Assembly (NCBI RefSeq): GCF_037975245.1
Contig: NC_092561.1
Coordinates: 8,554,001 to 8,618,000 of the forward strand
Length of the DNA stretch: 64,000 bases
Reading direction: 5' to 3'
DNA from: Apostichopus japonicus
Taxonomy: Eukaryota > Echinodermata > Holothuroidea > Aspidochirotida > Stichopodidae
Positions 1 to 10,599 of this stretch are shown in pieces (the stretch's first letter is position 1; every line of letters begins with the position of its first letter). The translations under genes and the position numbers were made by a program. Under the pieces are notes generated by a model. The model saw only the letters and a program-made list of their open reading frames with translations, searched no databases and was not told the DNA's origin.

Positions 1-868
1 CTGAGTTCAAATGGACCTCAACCAAAAAAAAATGCCAACCAAGGATTCCCAAGAGGCACCTTCATACCAAGTATGAGATTCAGCAAAGTTGGACCTATTG
101 ATTTTGCATGTTTACAATGTTTTCAGGCTGTGACCTTTGGCCTCCACCAGAAAACAATAAGAACTGAGGTCAATGCAGCGGACTCCTTTAAACTAAAATA
201 TACAAAAAGAAAACACAATTACATGTCAAGCAATAAATATGTGTCATTGTACTTGAAACATGATTTCACAGAGTTCAAAAGTTTAAGGATAATTAGCCTA
301 TTACAAATATTGCACTAAAATCTTCTAGAAAGACATTTATGGTAACATGCATCAATTTACATAATACATTCTTTCTGCTGGCCTTCACAGCCCAGGAGGA
401 ATTTTTTTTTTTGGTGTGTGTGTGCATGGTCTGGCCATATTTAATTACTGGAAACAGTTTGGTTTACTTTAAGCTTTGATAAACTGATTACATAAAAGTT
501 TTGCCGACTAGGAAGAAGTAGCAGCCTGTCAGCACTTGATCAAAATTAAAAAATTCTGTATGAAAAATAACAACATACAAGTTTACTGAAAAATGACTGA
601 TCAAATTTCCACCCTTCCATATCAGGGTCAAGATTTTGAACACCAGTGCTAGATAAATTTCTTTTTCATTGGTTCTTGGCAAGTTTCTTTCATCTCTAAC
701 AAAAGTTGAGATTTTACAGTCGTTTTCAAATTTCAGGACCATAGTGTGCAAGGTGAGCTTACAAAACTAAACCAGCCTCTGCTAATTTAACTGGCACACG
801 ATACGTGAACATCCAAAAACAAGAGTGATCGTGCAGAGCGGTGACTTCCAAACCAGGAGACGCTCGAT
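1..868. other. 3' flank of the zinc-finger gene
   Basis: AT-rich sequence without a credible exon. It lies downstream of the zinc-finger stop codon and probably includes its 3' UTR. A minus-strand ATTAAA variant poly(A) signal sits near 437-443. A short TG-rich run is at 410-425. Short open frames here have no protein-like features. Confidence 0.45.
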
Positions 869-1707
869 TCAGTCAGGCGTTTCTCGCTGGGCGATGTTAA
901 ACGGGGTGTTAAAGCTCTTACAAGTTTTGGCGTGCATTCTCTTGTTGTACAACCTCGAGAAAGCCTTCCCGCAGAGTTTACAGACGAACGGCTTCACTCC
1001 TGTGTGGATCCGTTCGTGAACTTTCCACTGGGATTTTTGGATGAACGACTTCTGACAGTACCGGCACGAGAACGGCTTATCTCCCGTGTGGATCATCTCG
1101 TGGTGGATCAAGCTACGACGGCAGTTCAGCGTTTTGCTGCAGTATCTGCACTGAAAGCGATTCCCCCGCCCCGAGGAGTCGTAAGACGGATATTGCAACC
1201 GGAGGTCGCGCGGTGACCTACCTAATAGCTCCACTCTTGATTCGTGGCCCTCTGAGATTTTCCCTCTCCTCTCGGCAAAGTGCGATGGAGGGACTTGCAC
1301 CGGCTTTTTGTGGCCTACTTTTGAGATCATTTCGGCGACTGTAGGAGGCCTGTGGTGCTTCTTGGATGAAGCCGGTCCCACTTGCAAGGATGGGACCTTG
1401 TTCCCGGATTTAAGACGCGTCAGCCCACCGCTCATTGAGGAGCTCGACAGCCGAGATGCCTTTCTGAACACCATTTTCTGTTGACCGCATTGCCTTTGCC
1501 TCCAATGTGGAGCAGGGAGTTTGTTTTTAGGTGCCACTCCTGAAACTTCCGAAGATGTATGGTCACTTGAAATGTTTGGACAATTAGGTTGTCCGTCTGG
1601 GATTGAGGGAGAGTGACTCTCAAGTCTAAAGCTAGCCGTCTGATGACCTCTTATTTCATCTTGTTCCTGTTCAAGTCGTCTTCCCCTCAAGGATGGACTT
1701 AAGGGTT
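869..1707 (-). CDS. Zinc-finger gene, last exon (three C2H2 fingers)
   Basis: The acceptor is a pyrimidine-rich tract ending TTTTAG just above 1707, and the exon runs to a stop at 869-871. It encodes about 278 residues: a basic Ser/Pro-rich linker, then finger 1 (FQCRYCSKTL...HHEMIH), finger 2 (FSCRYCQKSF...HERIH) and finger 3 (FVCKLCGKAF...HAKTC), then an 18-residue tail. The first two bases complete a codon begun in the exon ending at 2803. Confidence 0.93.
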
Positions 1708-4700
1708 CTAAAATTAAAAAGAAAACATAATGTAACTGAACAACAAATTAATACAATTGTATAAATAATTTAATACATATAAATTAATAAATCCAATACC
1801 TTGAGGTTTTCATATTTTTTGCCTTAACCAGAAAATGAAAATGCTAAATGGTTCCTATGCTTCACAAGATGCAAAAAAAAAGTACAAACGAGACAAATAT
1901 GAAAGGAAACTAACTTTAAGTTGTCAAACTACGGACATTTCAACATATTACATTTAGCTCCGCCCACTTATTAATATGCATGACATTACTTCTAAACACA
2001 ATACGACACATCTAAAGCCCTGGATCTGGAGTGATACTACTCAACTCCCCTAAAAGGGGTAAAACGAGTAGGGTGGTGCAGTCTTGATTATGCTGTGATT
2101 GGTTTCTGGCTGTAGTGTTGGGCGACAGCCACTTTGAAGTTATCCTTGTCCTCGATTTCATTGGCTATCAGACTACCACCAATGACATGAATCCGACATA
2201 AAGTTCTTGAGATGTCATAATTAAAAGCTTCCTTATTTAAAACCAAAAATAACATTGAGCTCTGCCTACCATGCCTATTAATTTATTTCAGCATATGCAC
2301 AGCATGAGCCCTTACACACTTTGCTAACCATATAAACAAGTCAAAAATGAGAGGAAACAAACAAATTGTCAAAATATGGCCATTATAAGATTGTTACATT
2401 ATGCCAAGCCCACTCATAAATATGCATGACATTACTTCTTATTAAAACACATCTACAGCCCCATTGGCTATCACACTACAATAAGATATGTATATAAATA
2501 CAGCATATAATTCCTGAGATATCCTGTCTGTAGGCAAGGTGTAACACATGTACACACACGCACTTACATATACACACGCCATGGTGACTGCATAGGTTTC
2601 AGGATGGTGTCAGCATCGGAACAAAAACACCATCAGTTTTCAACCACAATGGTCAGATGCTTGCACAAGACAAAAGTCACAACAATGAATCTTAAAAGGC
2701 CAATTATGACCTTTGTCCAATGTGAAACAGGTTGAAAACAAAAAGAAGTTTAACACCAAAAAACAGTACGAATAAAATTGGTTGTCTGAGTCCATTCCTC
2801 ACCTGTTCCTGAAACGTTGGTCTCTTGAACCGAGTCCGGCTCGTTGACTTCGACTTGAACAGCCGTGTTAATATTCAACGTGTCATCAGAGGGAAAATGA
2901 GCCTCTTGACCTTCTTCAGGATGGTCATTGGATAGCTCCACAGGGCCTTCATCCGCATCATCATCTGGTTCCTCCTTGACTGCGATGCAGAAAACGTCTT
3001 CATCCTCTGGGCAAGTGACAGTCTCCTCTGAAAGGGTATTAAAAACTCGATATGATAAGGTCAAATGTCACCAAGGGTGATCGTCATGGTTACCATGTGT
3101 ATTATCTAACAATTATGCCAACATCTACAATACACATCCGTTAAAGCAGGGGTGGGCAACTTATGGCCCGCAGGCCCCATGCGGCCCGTCAGTGATTTTT
3201 TGTGGCCCATGAGATGTCTAAAGAAAGAAAAAAATCAATAGCTGCTTAGAGTTTATCGGCACTAATGATGCTGTCAGGTAGGCCTACTATCCCCATTAAT
3301 TATCAACTGTACTGTACTGTATTCTGTTTTTGTGAATACAGATTAAGTACACACACCTATTGGTTGAAAGTCCTCGGAATCGCGGCCCAGCCAATTTTTC
3401 ACCCCTTACATCTGGCCCATTCATTCAAAAAGGTTGCCCACCCCTGCGTTAAAGTCAGTATGACCATAACATCAACATGGCAACATATGAATCAACAGAA
3501 CGTACATCTCAAACGCATAACAATGTACACGCTACCACTATGAGGGCCATTTAAATGATAAACTGTATAAAATGAATTGTTCCCATCTGCTGATGTGCGT
3601 GGAAATACCAGGTTCGACTGTGTGAGCAATTCAGATACGCATTTCTGAAGTTCTAGAAACCCGAAAAATTTTTCAACACATCCAATGTTGCCTAAATATG
3701 GTCCCTGGAAAAAACATTTGTTCCCAAATTCTTGAACATAGAATTGGCTCACCATCCCTTGGATCAGTGAGAGCATTAAATCAGAGTTCATGCATCCGTC
3801 TAACGTCTGGGATTCTCAATTAGTTTTCTACGCGGGCCAGAGATTGACATTGGGTTGGAACAAAGTAGGGCTAGCGAGAACAACAGTCCACACCTAAAAC
3901 TGAGCAATGTACATTGAAGGCTGCTGTTAGAGCTGATTGGTGCAAGACTACTGCAGGCTGTTTTCTCTTCTTTTTTATTAACAGGACAAGATTGAAAGCT
4001 GTCAAAGGCCAGACTTGGTCTGTGGTTTGTTTATTGAAAACCCCTTGGTGTACACAAAAAGTATTTTCTATATAATAATAACAACAACAAAAATTAATAA
4101 ATAGTCAGAGAGATAGATGCCAAGTTGGTTATATAGATTTGGAACTTCCTCTCCTATTTACTCATCCATCAACAGGGAGTTTTCTCACCTGAGGTACCGA
4201 CCACCTTGTCGTCTCCGGCAGGTAGAATTTCTTCCTCGTTGATGTTTGAGATAGTGTCCACGTTGTCACTTTCGCTGCCCTCTTCTCTCAATTCCATCGG
4301 CACCTCTACCGCCATGGCTGGGTCCTCTTCGTGCTTTTCATTGAACTCTTCCTCGGTTTCCCAGGCGGCACTTTCATCTGAAGCGAAGGAGAAAGCAGAA
4401 CCATCGACAGTATCAGACGAACTGACCTCCTTGGATGTCAATTTTGCTGAAATCTGCTGTGTAGATCAACAAATACCACAGAAAACATCCACTGCCACCA
4501 TCAACTGCCACCATCAACTGCCATCATCATCCCCACTACTATTTACCATATCATTTATTATCATACTTTTGGGGGGGGGGAAGGGGGAAGGGGTGTGGGG
4601 GGAGTGAGGAGAGGCAAAAACCACAATGATCGACAATTTAATATTTTAAATTCACGTTTTTTATAGCAATTTATGAGAAGAAAGAAACATCAATAACGCC

Positions 4701-6159
4701 CAAGATAATTCCAACAGATCCAATTATATTTGTATATGATTAATTTTTATGTTCTATTCACTAAACTACCTACACATCTCTCCTGCAGTGTATAGACATA
4801 CTGGTCAGTCTTTGTTATTTTGGTACATGGTTTTGAACAGACCAAATTCGCTGTTGTCGAACAACCAATTGGTAAGATCTGGTTGCCCAAGTGATGACCA
4901 GAATATTTCCTTATAAATTTGCCCTGTTCCGGACAGGGCAGTTTTATACAGTGGATGGTTTGATCCTCCCGTAACAACCACAAAGGATGGCACAGATATT
5001 TATTTGTCTCTTTTTTCAACTAAACGACATCATCACAGATGGTCGAATACAAAGTCATTCCTCTCTTCCCCCTGCACCCCCCTACCCCGACCAACTCCCT
5101 CCACCATCTCACTTCCCTAAAGTAAGGAAAAGTTGATATCTTACAAGCAGACACCGGATTTGCTGAGATACTTCTCACTGATTGGCAAACAGACGAAGGG
5201 CTGTCGTCCAGTTTGTAGTCGTTGAAATCTGTCTCGATGGAGTAGCCTGTGAGGTAGACGCAACCTGTACACGGCAACAATTATATATATGTATATATCT
5301 CCTGCAAGCAGGAATTCGCGAAGAAGCCTTCATTGGCTTATCAAAGCCGCATGCTGACCGAAGTCAGTCTCTTAGATTTATATTTAACGTCCATGATTAT
5401 GAATTGTCAATTGTCAACAACTCTATATAAACTGGACGACATACATTAATCTTGGAGTGACTCACAACTCGGGACCTTATGATTGAAAGGCAACGGCGTT
5501 AACCACATTATATTTCTTGACTTGACTATAAAATAGAGGTACACAACAACTCTCAATTCTTTTATACAAGAATTGTTGGTCAAAACTCAAGAAAAATCAA
5601 GAATGAAACCGGTGTACTGACTGTGTGAAGTCTAAAACAAATCTGTGCAGATAAACATAGCTAAATAGAACTGATATTTTGATCCTAGAGATAGTCAAAA
5701 GAGAGGTTGGAATGATTACAACCCAATTGATGTTTGCAACGTGTGTGCTATGCAAACCTTGCAAGCTAGTTTGCATTTTGTGAATATTCATGTCACGGTT
5801 GCAACCGCATTCCCTCACCCCCCCCCCCCCCCCCCCCCCCCCGAATATTGACTGTGCAGAGAGATATACAAGCCTAAAGACTTAACAATTCCACCAGTAG
5901 TCAGCATTGCAGTGATTCTGGGAAATATTCCAAATTTGCTATTTTATTGTACAACTTTTCCCCATCCGGTTCTCATTTCGTCGGCAGGGCATCGATTGGT
6001 ACTCACAGTTTCCTTGATTTGAGAATGCTACTTCTTCGTTGGCCATTACTTTCAGATCCAACTGCTGTTGGAGTACAAGCCCTTGAACTAGAGAACAGAG
6101 GAGCTGCTCACAGTCATTGGTCTTCAACACGACATGAGATACCTTCACAGGATCAGTAC
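869..6159 (-). CDS. C2H2 zinc-finger protein, 5'-incomplete, five exons
   Basis: Exons in transcript order: 6159-6007, 5264-5145, 4377-4189, 3027-2803 and 1707-869 (stop). Every junction has AG/GT borders and is phase 1, so the frame runs through about 507 codons. The last exon carries three zinc fingers (920-1156) joined by HTGDKPF and HTGVKPF linkers: CRYC-x12-H-x3-H type, a second of the same type, and a third ending H-x3-C (C2HC). The four upstream exons encode a Leu/Gln-rich segment followed by acidic, Ser/Thr-rich sequence with no recognised KRAB, SCAN, ZAD or BTB domain. The fingers imply DNA binding in the nucleus. The acidic part could be an activation or cofactor-binding region; that is inference. 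No initiator exon was found upstream of 6159, so the N-terminus is missing. No specific orthologue is recognised. Confidence 0.87.
1708..2802 (-). other. Last zinc-finger intron with a diverged internal duplication
   Basis: Intron between the acidic exon and the finger exon. Segments near 1918-2020 and 2368-2460 are diverged copies of each other (both hold TTGTCAAA, a 'cgcccac/agcccac' stretch and TATGCATGACATTACTTCT). No exon is seen. Confidence 0.5.
2803..3027 (-). CDS. Zinc-finger gene, acidic exon with SUMO-type motif
   Basis: 225 bp, phase 1 at both ends, acceptor CCTTTCAG and donor G|GTGAGG. It encodes 75 mostly acidic residues, including AVKEEPDDD, which matches the psi-K-x-E SUMO consensus followed by acidic residues. 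No globular domain is visible. Confidence 0.8.
3147..3446. mobile_element. hAT-type MITE, 300 bp, perfect 8-bp target duplication
   Basis: The element begins CAGGGGTGGGCAAC and ends GTTGCCCACCCCTG, a 14-bp perfect terminal inverted repeat. It is flanked on both sides by CGTTAAAG (3139-3146 and 3447-3454). An 8-bp duplication with CAGGGGT.. ends is the hallmark of non-autonomous hAT elements. It sits in a zinc-finger intron and has no transposase coding. A related copy starts at 22227. Confidence 0.92.
4189..4377 (-). CDS. Zinc-finger gene, acidic exon
   Basis: 189 bp, phase 1 at both ends, acceptor CGCTTCAG and donor G|GTGAGA. The product is Glu/Asp/Ser-rich (for example ETEEEFNEKHEEDPAM) and resembles the neighbouring acidic exon in composition. 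An open frame continues upstream of the acceptor, but the AG and the phase fix the boundary. Confidence 0.78.
4560..4610. repeat. G-rich low-complexity tract
   Basis: Runs of G with scattered A/T inside a zinc-finger intron; no other feature is visible. Confidence 0.6.
5145..5264 (-). CDS. Zinc-finger gene, internal exon
   Basis: 120 bp, phase 1 at both ends, acceptor GTGTACAG and donor GCTT|GTAAGA. It encodes a 40-residue segment with CVYLTGYSIETDF and a Ser-rich end. It is placed by phase compatibility and splice sites; no domain is recognised. Confidence 0.68.
5296..5510 (-). mobile_element. tRNA-derived SINE, family 1, copy A
   Basis: Read on the minus strand, the copy has the 3' part of a tRNA-like head (box B-like region near 5461-5475, here CCGAGTTGTGAGTCACT, diverged) followed by the family body ending CCTGCTTGCAGGAG. 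The outer head (box A) is degraded after GTTAACCAC. It matches the better copy at 31729-31949 over most of its length. It lies in a zinc-finger intron. Confidence 0.75.
5818..5842. repeat. Poly-C run (25 bases)
   Basis: Uninterrupted C run in the zinc-finger intron between 6007 and 5264. Confidence 0.95.
6007..6159 (-). CDS. Zinc-finger gene, most upstream exon found
   Basis: 153 bp, phase 1 at both ends, acceptor ATTTGCAG and donor AACT|GTGAGT. It encodes TDPVKVSHVVLKTNDCEQ followed by a Leu/Gln-rich stretch (QGLVLQQQLDLKVM) that could form an amphipathic helix. There is no usable start codon at its 5' end, so at least one further exon lies upstream, beyond 6160. Confidence 0.68.
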
Positions 6160-6814
6160 CTGCAAATACTGTATTTATGGAACCAGGAAACAGACAGGCT
6201 TAAGTCACAATGAAAACCACAGGTAATCACTTCAGCATCCCTACATACATGTACAGTAATGTACTGCCAGAGATGAGATGTTGTACTCTATTGACAATTT
6301 GTGCAAAAAAAAGTACTAAATTTCCTGCCCACCTTACAGCACTTGAGACACTGCCCTAGGCTTGGTGGGTTGCTGTGTCTTAATGAGGGGTACCATAGGG
6401 TACCTTGGGGGGGGGGGGTTAGAAAGTGATGTGTGTGAGTGTACGTGTGTGTCTGTATTTGTTAACTACATGAATTTCCTACTTGTTCATTCTTGGTGTA
6501 AAAGTAAGTTGGCCTGAGGTTTCGATCCTAGCAGGATCTTCTTCAAAGGCTAAATGACAAGTAACAGTAACAGAAGGGACAAAAACACTTTTACACATTC
6601 TCTTACACAGGATCTCTAGTGGATAAGCAGTTTGCTAACAGTTTTATTTTATTTTGTTCATTCTTTGACTGATAAAGAGTAATATCGCCCACACACACAT
6701 CCTGTTGACTATTGATTACTATGTACAAGAATACCAGCTTGGATAAACTGACAGTTTCAGCTTTCCCTACGTTCAGCTATTCCTACACTGTTAATTATGA
6801 ATGTTGTATGTATG

Positions 6815-7016
6815 TATTTTAGATCCTCCTGCAAGCAGGAACTCATGAAGAAGCCATCATTGGCTTATCAAAGCCGCAAGCTGACCAAAGTCAGTGTCTC
6901 TTACATTCATATTTAACGTCCATGATTATGAATTGTCAATTGTCAACAACTCTATAACTGGACGACATACATTAATCTTGGAGTGACTCGAACTCGGGAC
7001 CTTATGATTGAAAGGC
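6815..7016 (-). mobile_element. tRNA-derived SINE, family 1, copy B
   Basis: On the minus strand the box B-like GAGTTCGAGTCACTCC (near 6980-6996) is intact, but the copy stops before box A, so it is truncated at its tRNA end. The body matches the other copies down to GGAGGATCTAAAATACATAC. Confidence 0.82.
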
Positions 7017-7521
7017 ATATAGAGATCATTACATCTCCCTATCACCACCTTACCTTTCCCTCTGCAGTCTAAAGTTGCCAAAGATAGGTGTGTTTCTGTG
7101 CTAATCCTCCTAGTGTAAATACATCCCGGCTCCAGGGTTAGACCTTTTGTTTGAAGAGAGGTGAAATTAGATGTTTTGTTATTAAATAAAATAAGAAAAT
7201 GACTTAAAAGCAGAAAAATATGAAAGTCGCTCGAAGAATAATATATTCCAAACTTTGATAATAAAATTCTGATCAGTGGTCACAATATTACTTTACTTCT
7301 ACAGTAACTTTATTTATAAATATCATTTAAACATTTTCTGCTAAATCTGACAAAAATCTGAAATTTACCTAATTTGTATAGATTGATTAAAGTTTATTGA
7401 ATCTGTATGAACTTTTCACAATTCAGCCTGCAATATAGATGGGATCTGAGGAACTGACATCTGAACTGAATTCTTCTTGAAACTTAGGTTTGAAAGTCTA
7501 AAGAAAATGAAGCCGAACCAC

Positions 7522-7886
7522 TTAAAGGCATTGAAGACTCGCCCCAAACCGCGTGCCACGCTCTGAAAAGGAAACTTTCCGTTGCTTGCAAGTGAAGTTT
7601 TCTTCTTGTCGCTACAAAATGCAGACAGTAATGAAACGTGATACCTTGTTATCTTTTATCCAGACCTGAGATGTCCATCACTGCTATGTACACATGTGTT
7701 GTGGGTATTTACCATAGCTGTATGTATTGCCTGTACACTAGTGTCTAATTAACGACGGTAGCAAGCTTTGTGTGTATTTTCTGGGATCGATGGTGGGGTC
7801 TAACACTTCTGTTACACCTCATTCGAAACTAGGTCAGATTACCGGTATGAGACGTTTCTTTGTGCGCGAGTCTTCACACACTTTAA
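7522..7886. mobile_element. TTAA-flanked MITE, copy 1
   Basis: Bounded by TTAA on both sides, with inverted ends related to TTGAAGACTCGCC and GCGAGTCTTCACACA. An inverted copy of the same unit lies at 23464-23837. TTAA target duplications are typical of piggyBac-type elements, but no transposase is present and the family assignment is inferred. Confidence 0.72.
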
Positions 7887-10599
7887 CAGACCACACTGAT
7901 AATAATGAAACCAACAGTCTGCACCTGCAAAACACTTGTTGTTTGGCATGATCATCACTTAAACCACTTCTAACATGCATCTTACTGGTTTTACTAACTT
8001 CCATGCTCTGTCCAGATCTAGGGTAAACAGACTTTCAGGTGACTAACATGCTATCATCAAGGTAAACACTTACCCCAAATCATGTTGATCGTACTGTAGT
8101 TTAGCGGTATCTGTGCAGAAGGAAGTTATCCAATTGGCACTGCTAATCCCATACCTTTATCATTCTTTCTTAGACCATGAACCTGTGAACAGGAGTGGAT
8201 CATCCCGTTTAGTTTTGTGTTTATTATCTCTGGCATACTGTACAATAAATAGTAGGACAAGTTGTCCCAGTCTTGGGAAGGCATCCAAGTTTGGGGGGCC
8301 TCCTCTTTCATGTGGGATGAAAATCTTTTTTCATGGGCACCTCCTTAATCCTTGAGATGGTACCAGAATTGAAGATAAAACATTCAATCTTAACAATTTA
8401 CAGTGCACAGACAATAATTCCAACCAACATGTCTACATCATTGTTGGCACAGTTTTTCCACTTCATTTTTACAACTTTGCCAGAAATATATTAATGTAGG
8501 TTTATTTACAAGATATGCTATGCTGTACTTCTCTTGAATAGCTTGTAAGTTGTAGCTTGGTAGACCAGCATGAAAAACCTAACGTCAAACCTAACTTATA
8601 ATCGTAGCTTAGGCTAACCAAACGTTTTGTATCAGTTCAAAACATTTCCTTACATTACCTTGTAACTTACATCTAATGCGGTCAAAATCTTGCTGCTGTT
8701 TGTGAGCAAAGAGAAGATAAAGTTGTTATCATAAACGATCCCTAGGAATGACAATTTGCTCTGCAAATGACTGTTAGGCTTAGTCGCAGATGTAGGCTTC
8801 TGTGTTCAGTTCATGTTGTCTTCTGTTCATACATTGTTGTTATTGTTTTGAAATAATCAAGGCTAGGCCCGGTAACAGAGGTTTAATTCGAGTTGGCTTA
8901 CGCTCAGCTGTGCTGTACTAAATAATAGAGCACGTTATCAAAGGTTATTAGAGGGAAGAGGAGACACTCGATCTGTATTGTACAGCATTACGGAAACCTT
9001 GATGTCACGTTTTCGGAACAGAGAAATTAGCCCTCACTCAGTATGTAGTTGGCTATGAGGTATATCGTAGGTGCTATACTTGAAAACAATAAATATAATA
9101 TTACAATTTATAAAGCGCAAAATACAAAAAGTTCCTAAGCGCTGTATGAAGAAAAATATGAACAAATAAACAAAAAATACTTCAAACATATTTTTTATAT
9201 GAACATCGAGGAGGATAACAAGACAAAAACAACAGGAAACCGATAAGAGCTCAAATATATTAGATATATATTTCAAGGTGGTAAGCATTATGTTAATAAT
9301 CTAATTTATAGATACGATTCACGAGGAAACAACCATGGGAGGTAACAAAGGTACATCATTCAGTTATTTACGTGTCATGGCAACCACGGGCAAACTGAAT
9401 TTATAAAATAGAATGTTCTAATAATGTTATGACGTGGATATGTTTTGTCTGATAAATTAAATATAAATCCTTGTTTTTTCACTGAACCTAAGTCTTTATC
9501 ACAGGTATTAATGATTAACAGGAGTTTGCCTGCGATGCAACCGTTGACCGCCGCGGTTCAGAGGGGCCGTGATATGCATTTTTTGCAACATCATAGAACC
9601 ACAAAAGTTACGAGCTGGGTTACTAATTATGAATATTGAATGAAGGGAAATGAACACCAAAATCAAACACAAAATCTTTTCGCTCTTTGCTTAGCAGCAA
9701 ATTCCCCTTATACCGTCGTATGTACATTCAATTCTTACATCTATTGTATGGTATCTCACTTGCTGCGTTTTAACTCCCAGTTTGTTGATGGCGTCCTTCC
9801 ACATGATTATTTCCGGTTTTATTACTGCTTCGGGATAGTATCCCTTCTTTCCCTTTCATAACCTCTGCTATTACTACTAGCCTGAACAAATATCGAATAG
9901 TGAATAATCTACCAATAAATTACGGCACGTCAATTTGGATCTCGTGAAATATGCAAAAATATCTTCAATTATACAGTTGTTTTTATTTAGTAGTTTTTTA
10001 AAACTATATATATATGTAGATATATTTTTTGTGTATTCCTGTGTTGGGCTTTTCTATGGTTGTGATTTCCAGACCATGTGCCCTTCAACCTGTTACTGTA
10101 TGTTATGAATGATATATTTGATGCGAAAAATATTAAAGATAGCGTCAAATGGACTCAAAACATATGAAGATAACTAAGAGATTTTGTTTTAAATGAATTC
10201 GAGATATCATTAAATGAAATAATGAATATTAACAGAATCTTTGCCTTGTTTTACAGATATTTCTAGTCATCTGAGTAACTTTCTACTAGGTCCTAGGCCT
10301 AAACCCCCAATCCCTTCGATGCCACCCCTACCTCATGCAGGGTTATTCAAGAACTAGGTTGGGTTCTAGGTCCCCATTCATATTATGAGAATACATTATT
10401 CTTCATACCATACTTCTTGGGTGGCAACCACCCTGACCCCCCCCCCCCTCCCTCGCTCTCATCTGGCCTGATTGCATGCAATAGCATATCCACACACAAG
10501 GGGTTAGAAGTGTAGTGACCAGATAGTTTGAAATAAAAATGAAATTCTAAAATTTAACTGAGAGTACAACAAAAGGGGGAAAAAATATAGGCTATGAAA

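Noticed and set aside
4918..4942. Inverted repeat GCCCTGTTCCGGACAGGGC as a terminator or regulatory hairpin
   Set aside because: It is a short palindrome in an intron of a eukaryotic gene. Bacterial-type terminators do not apply and nothing else supports a function.
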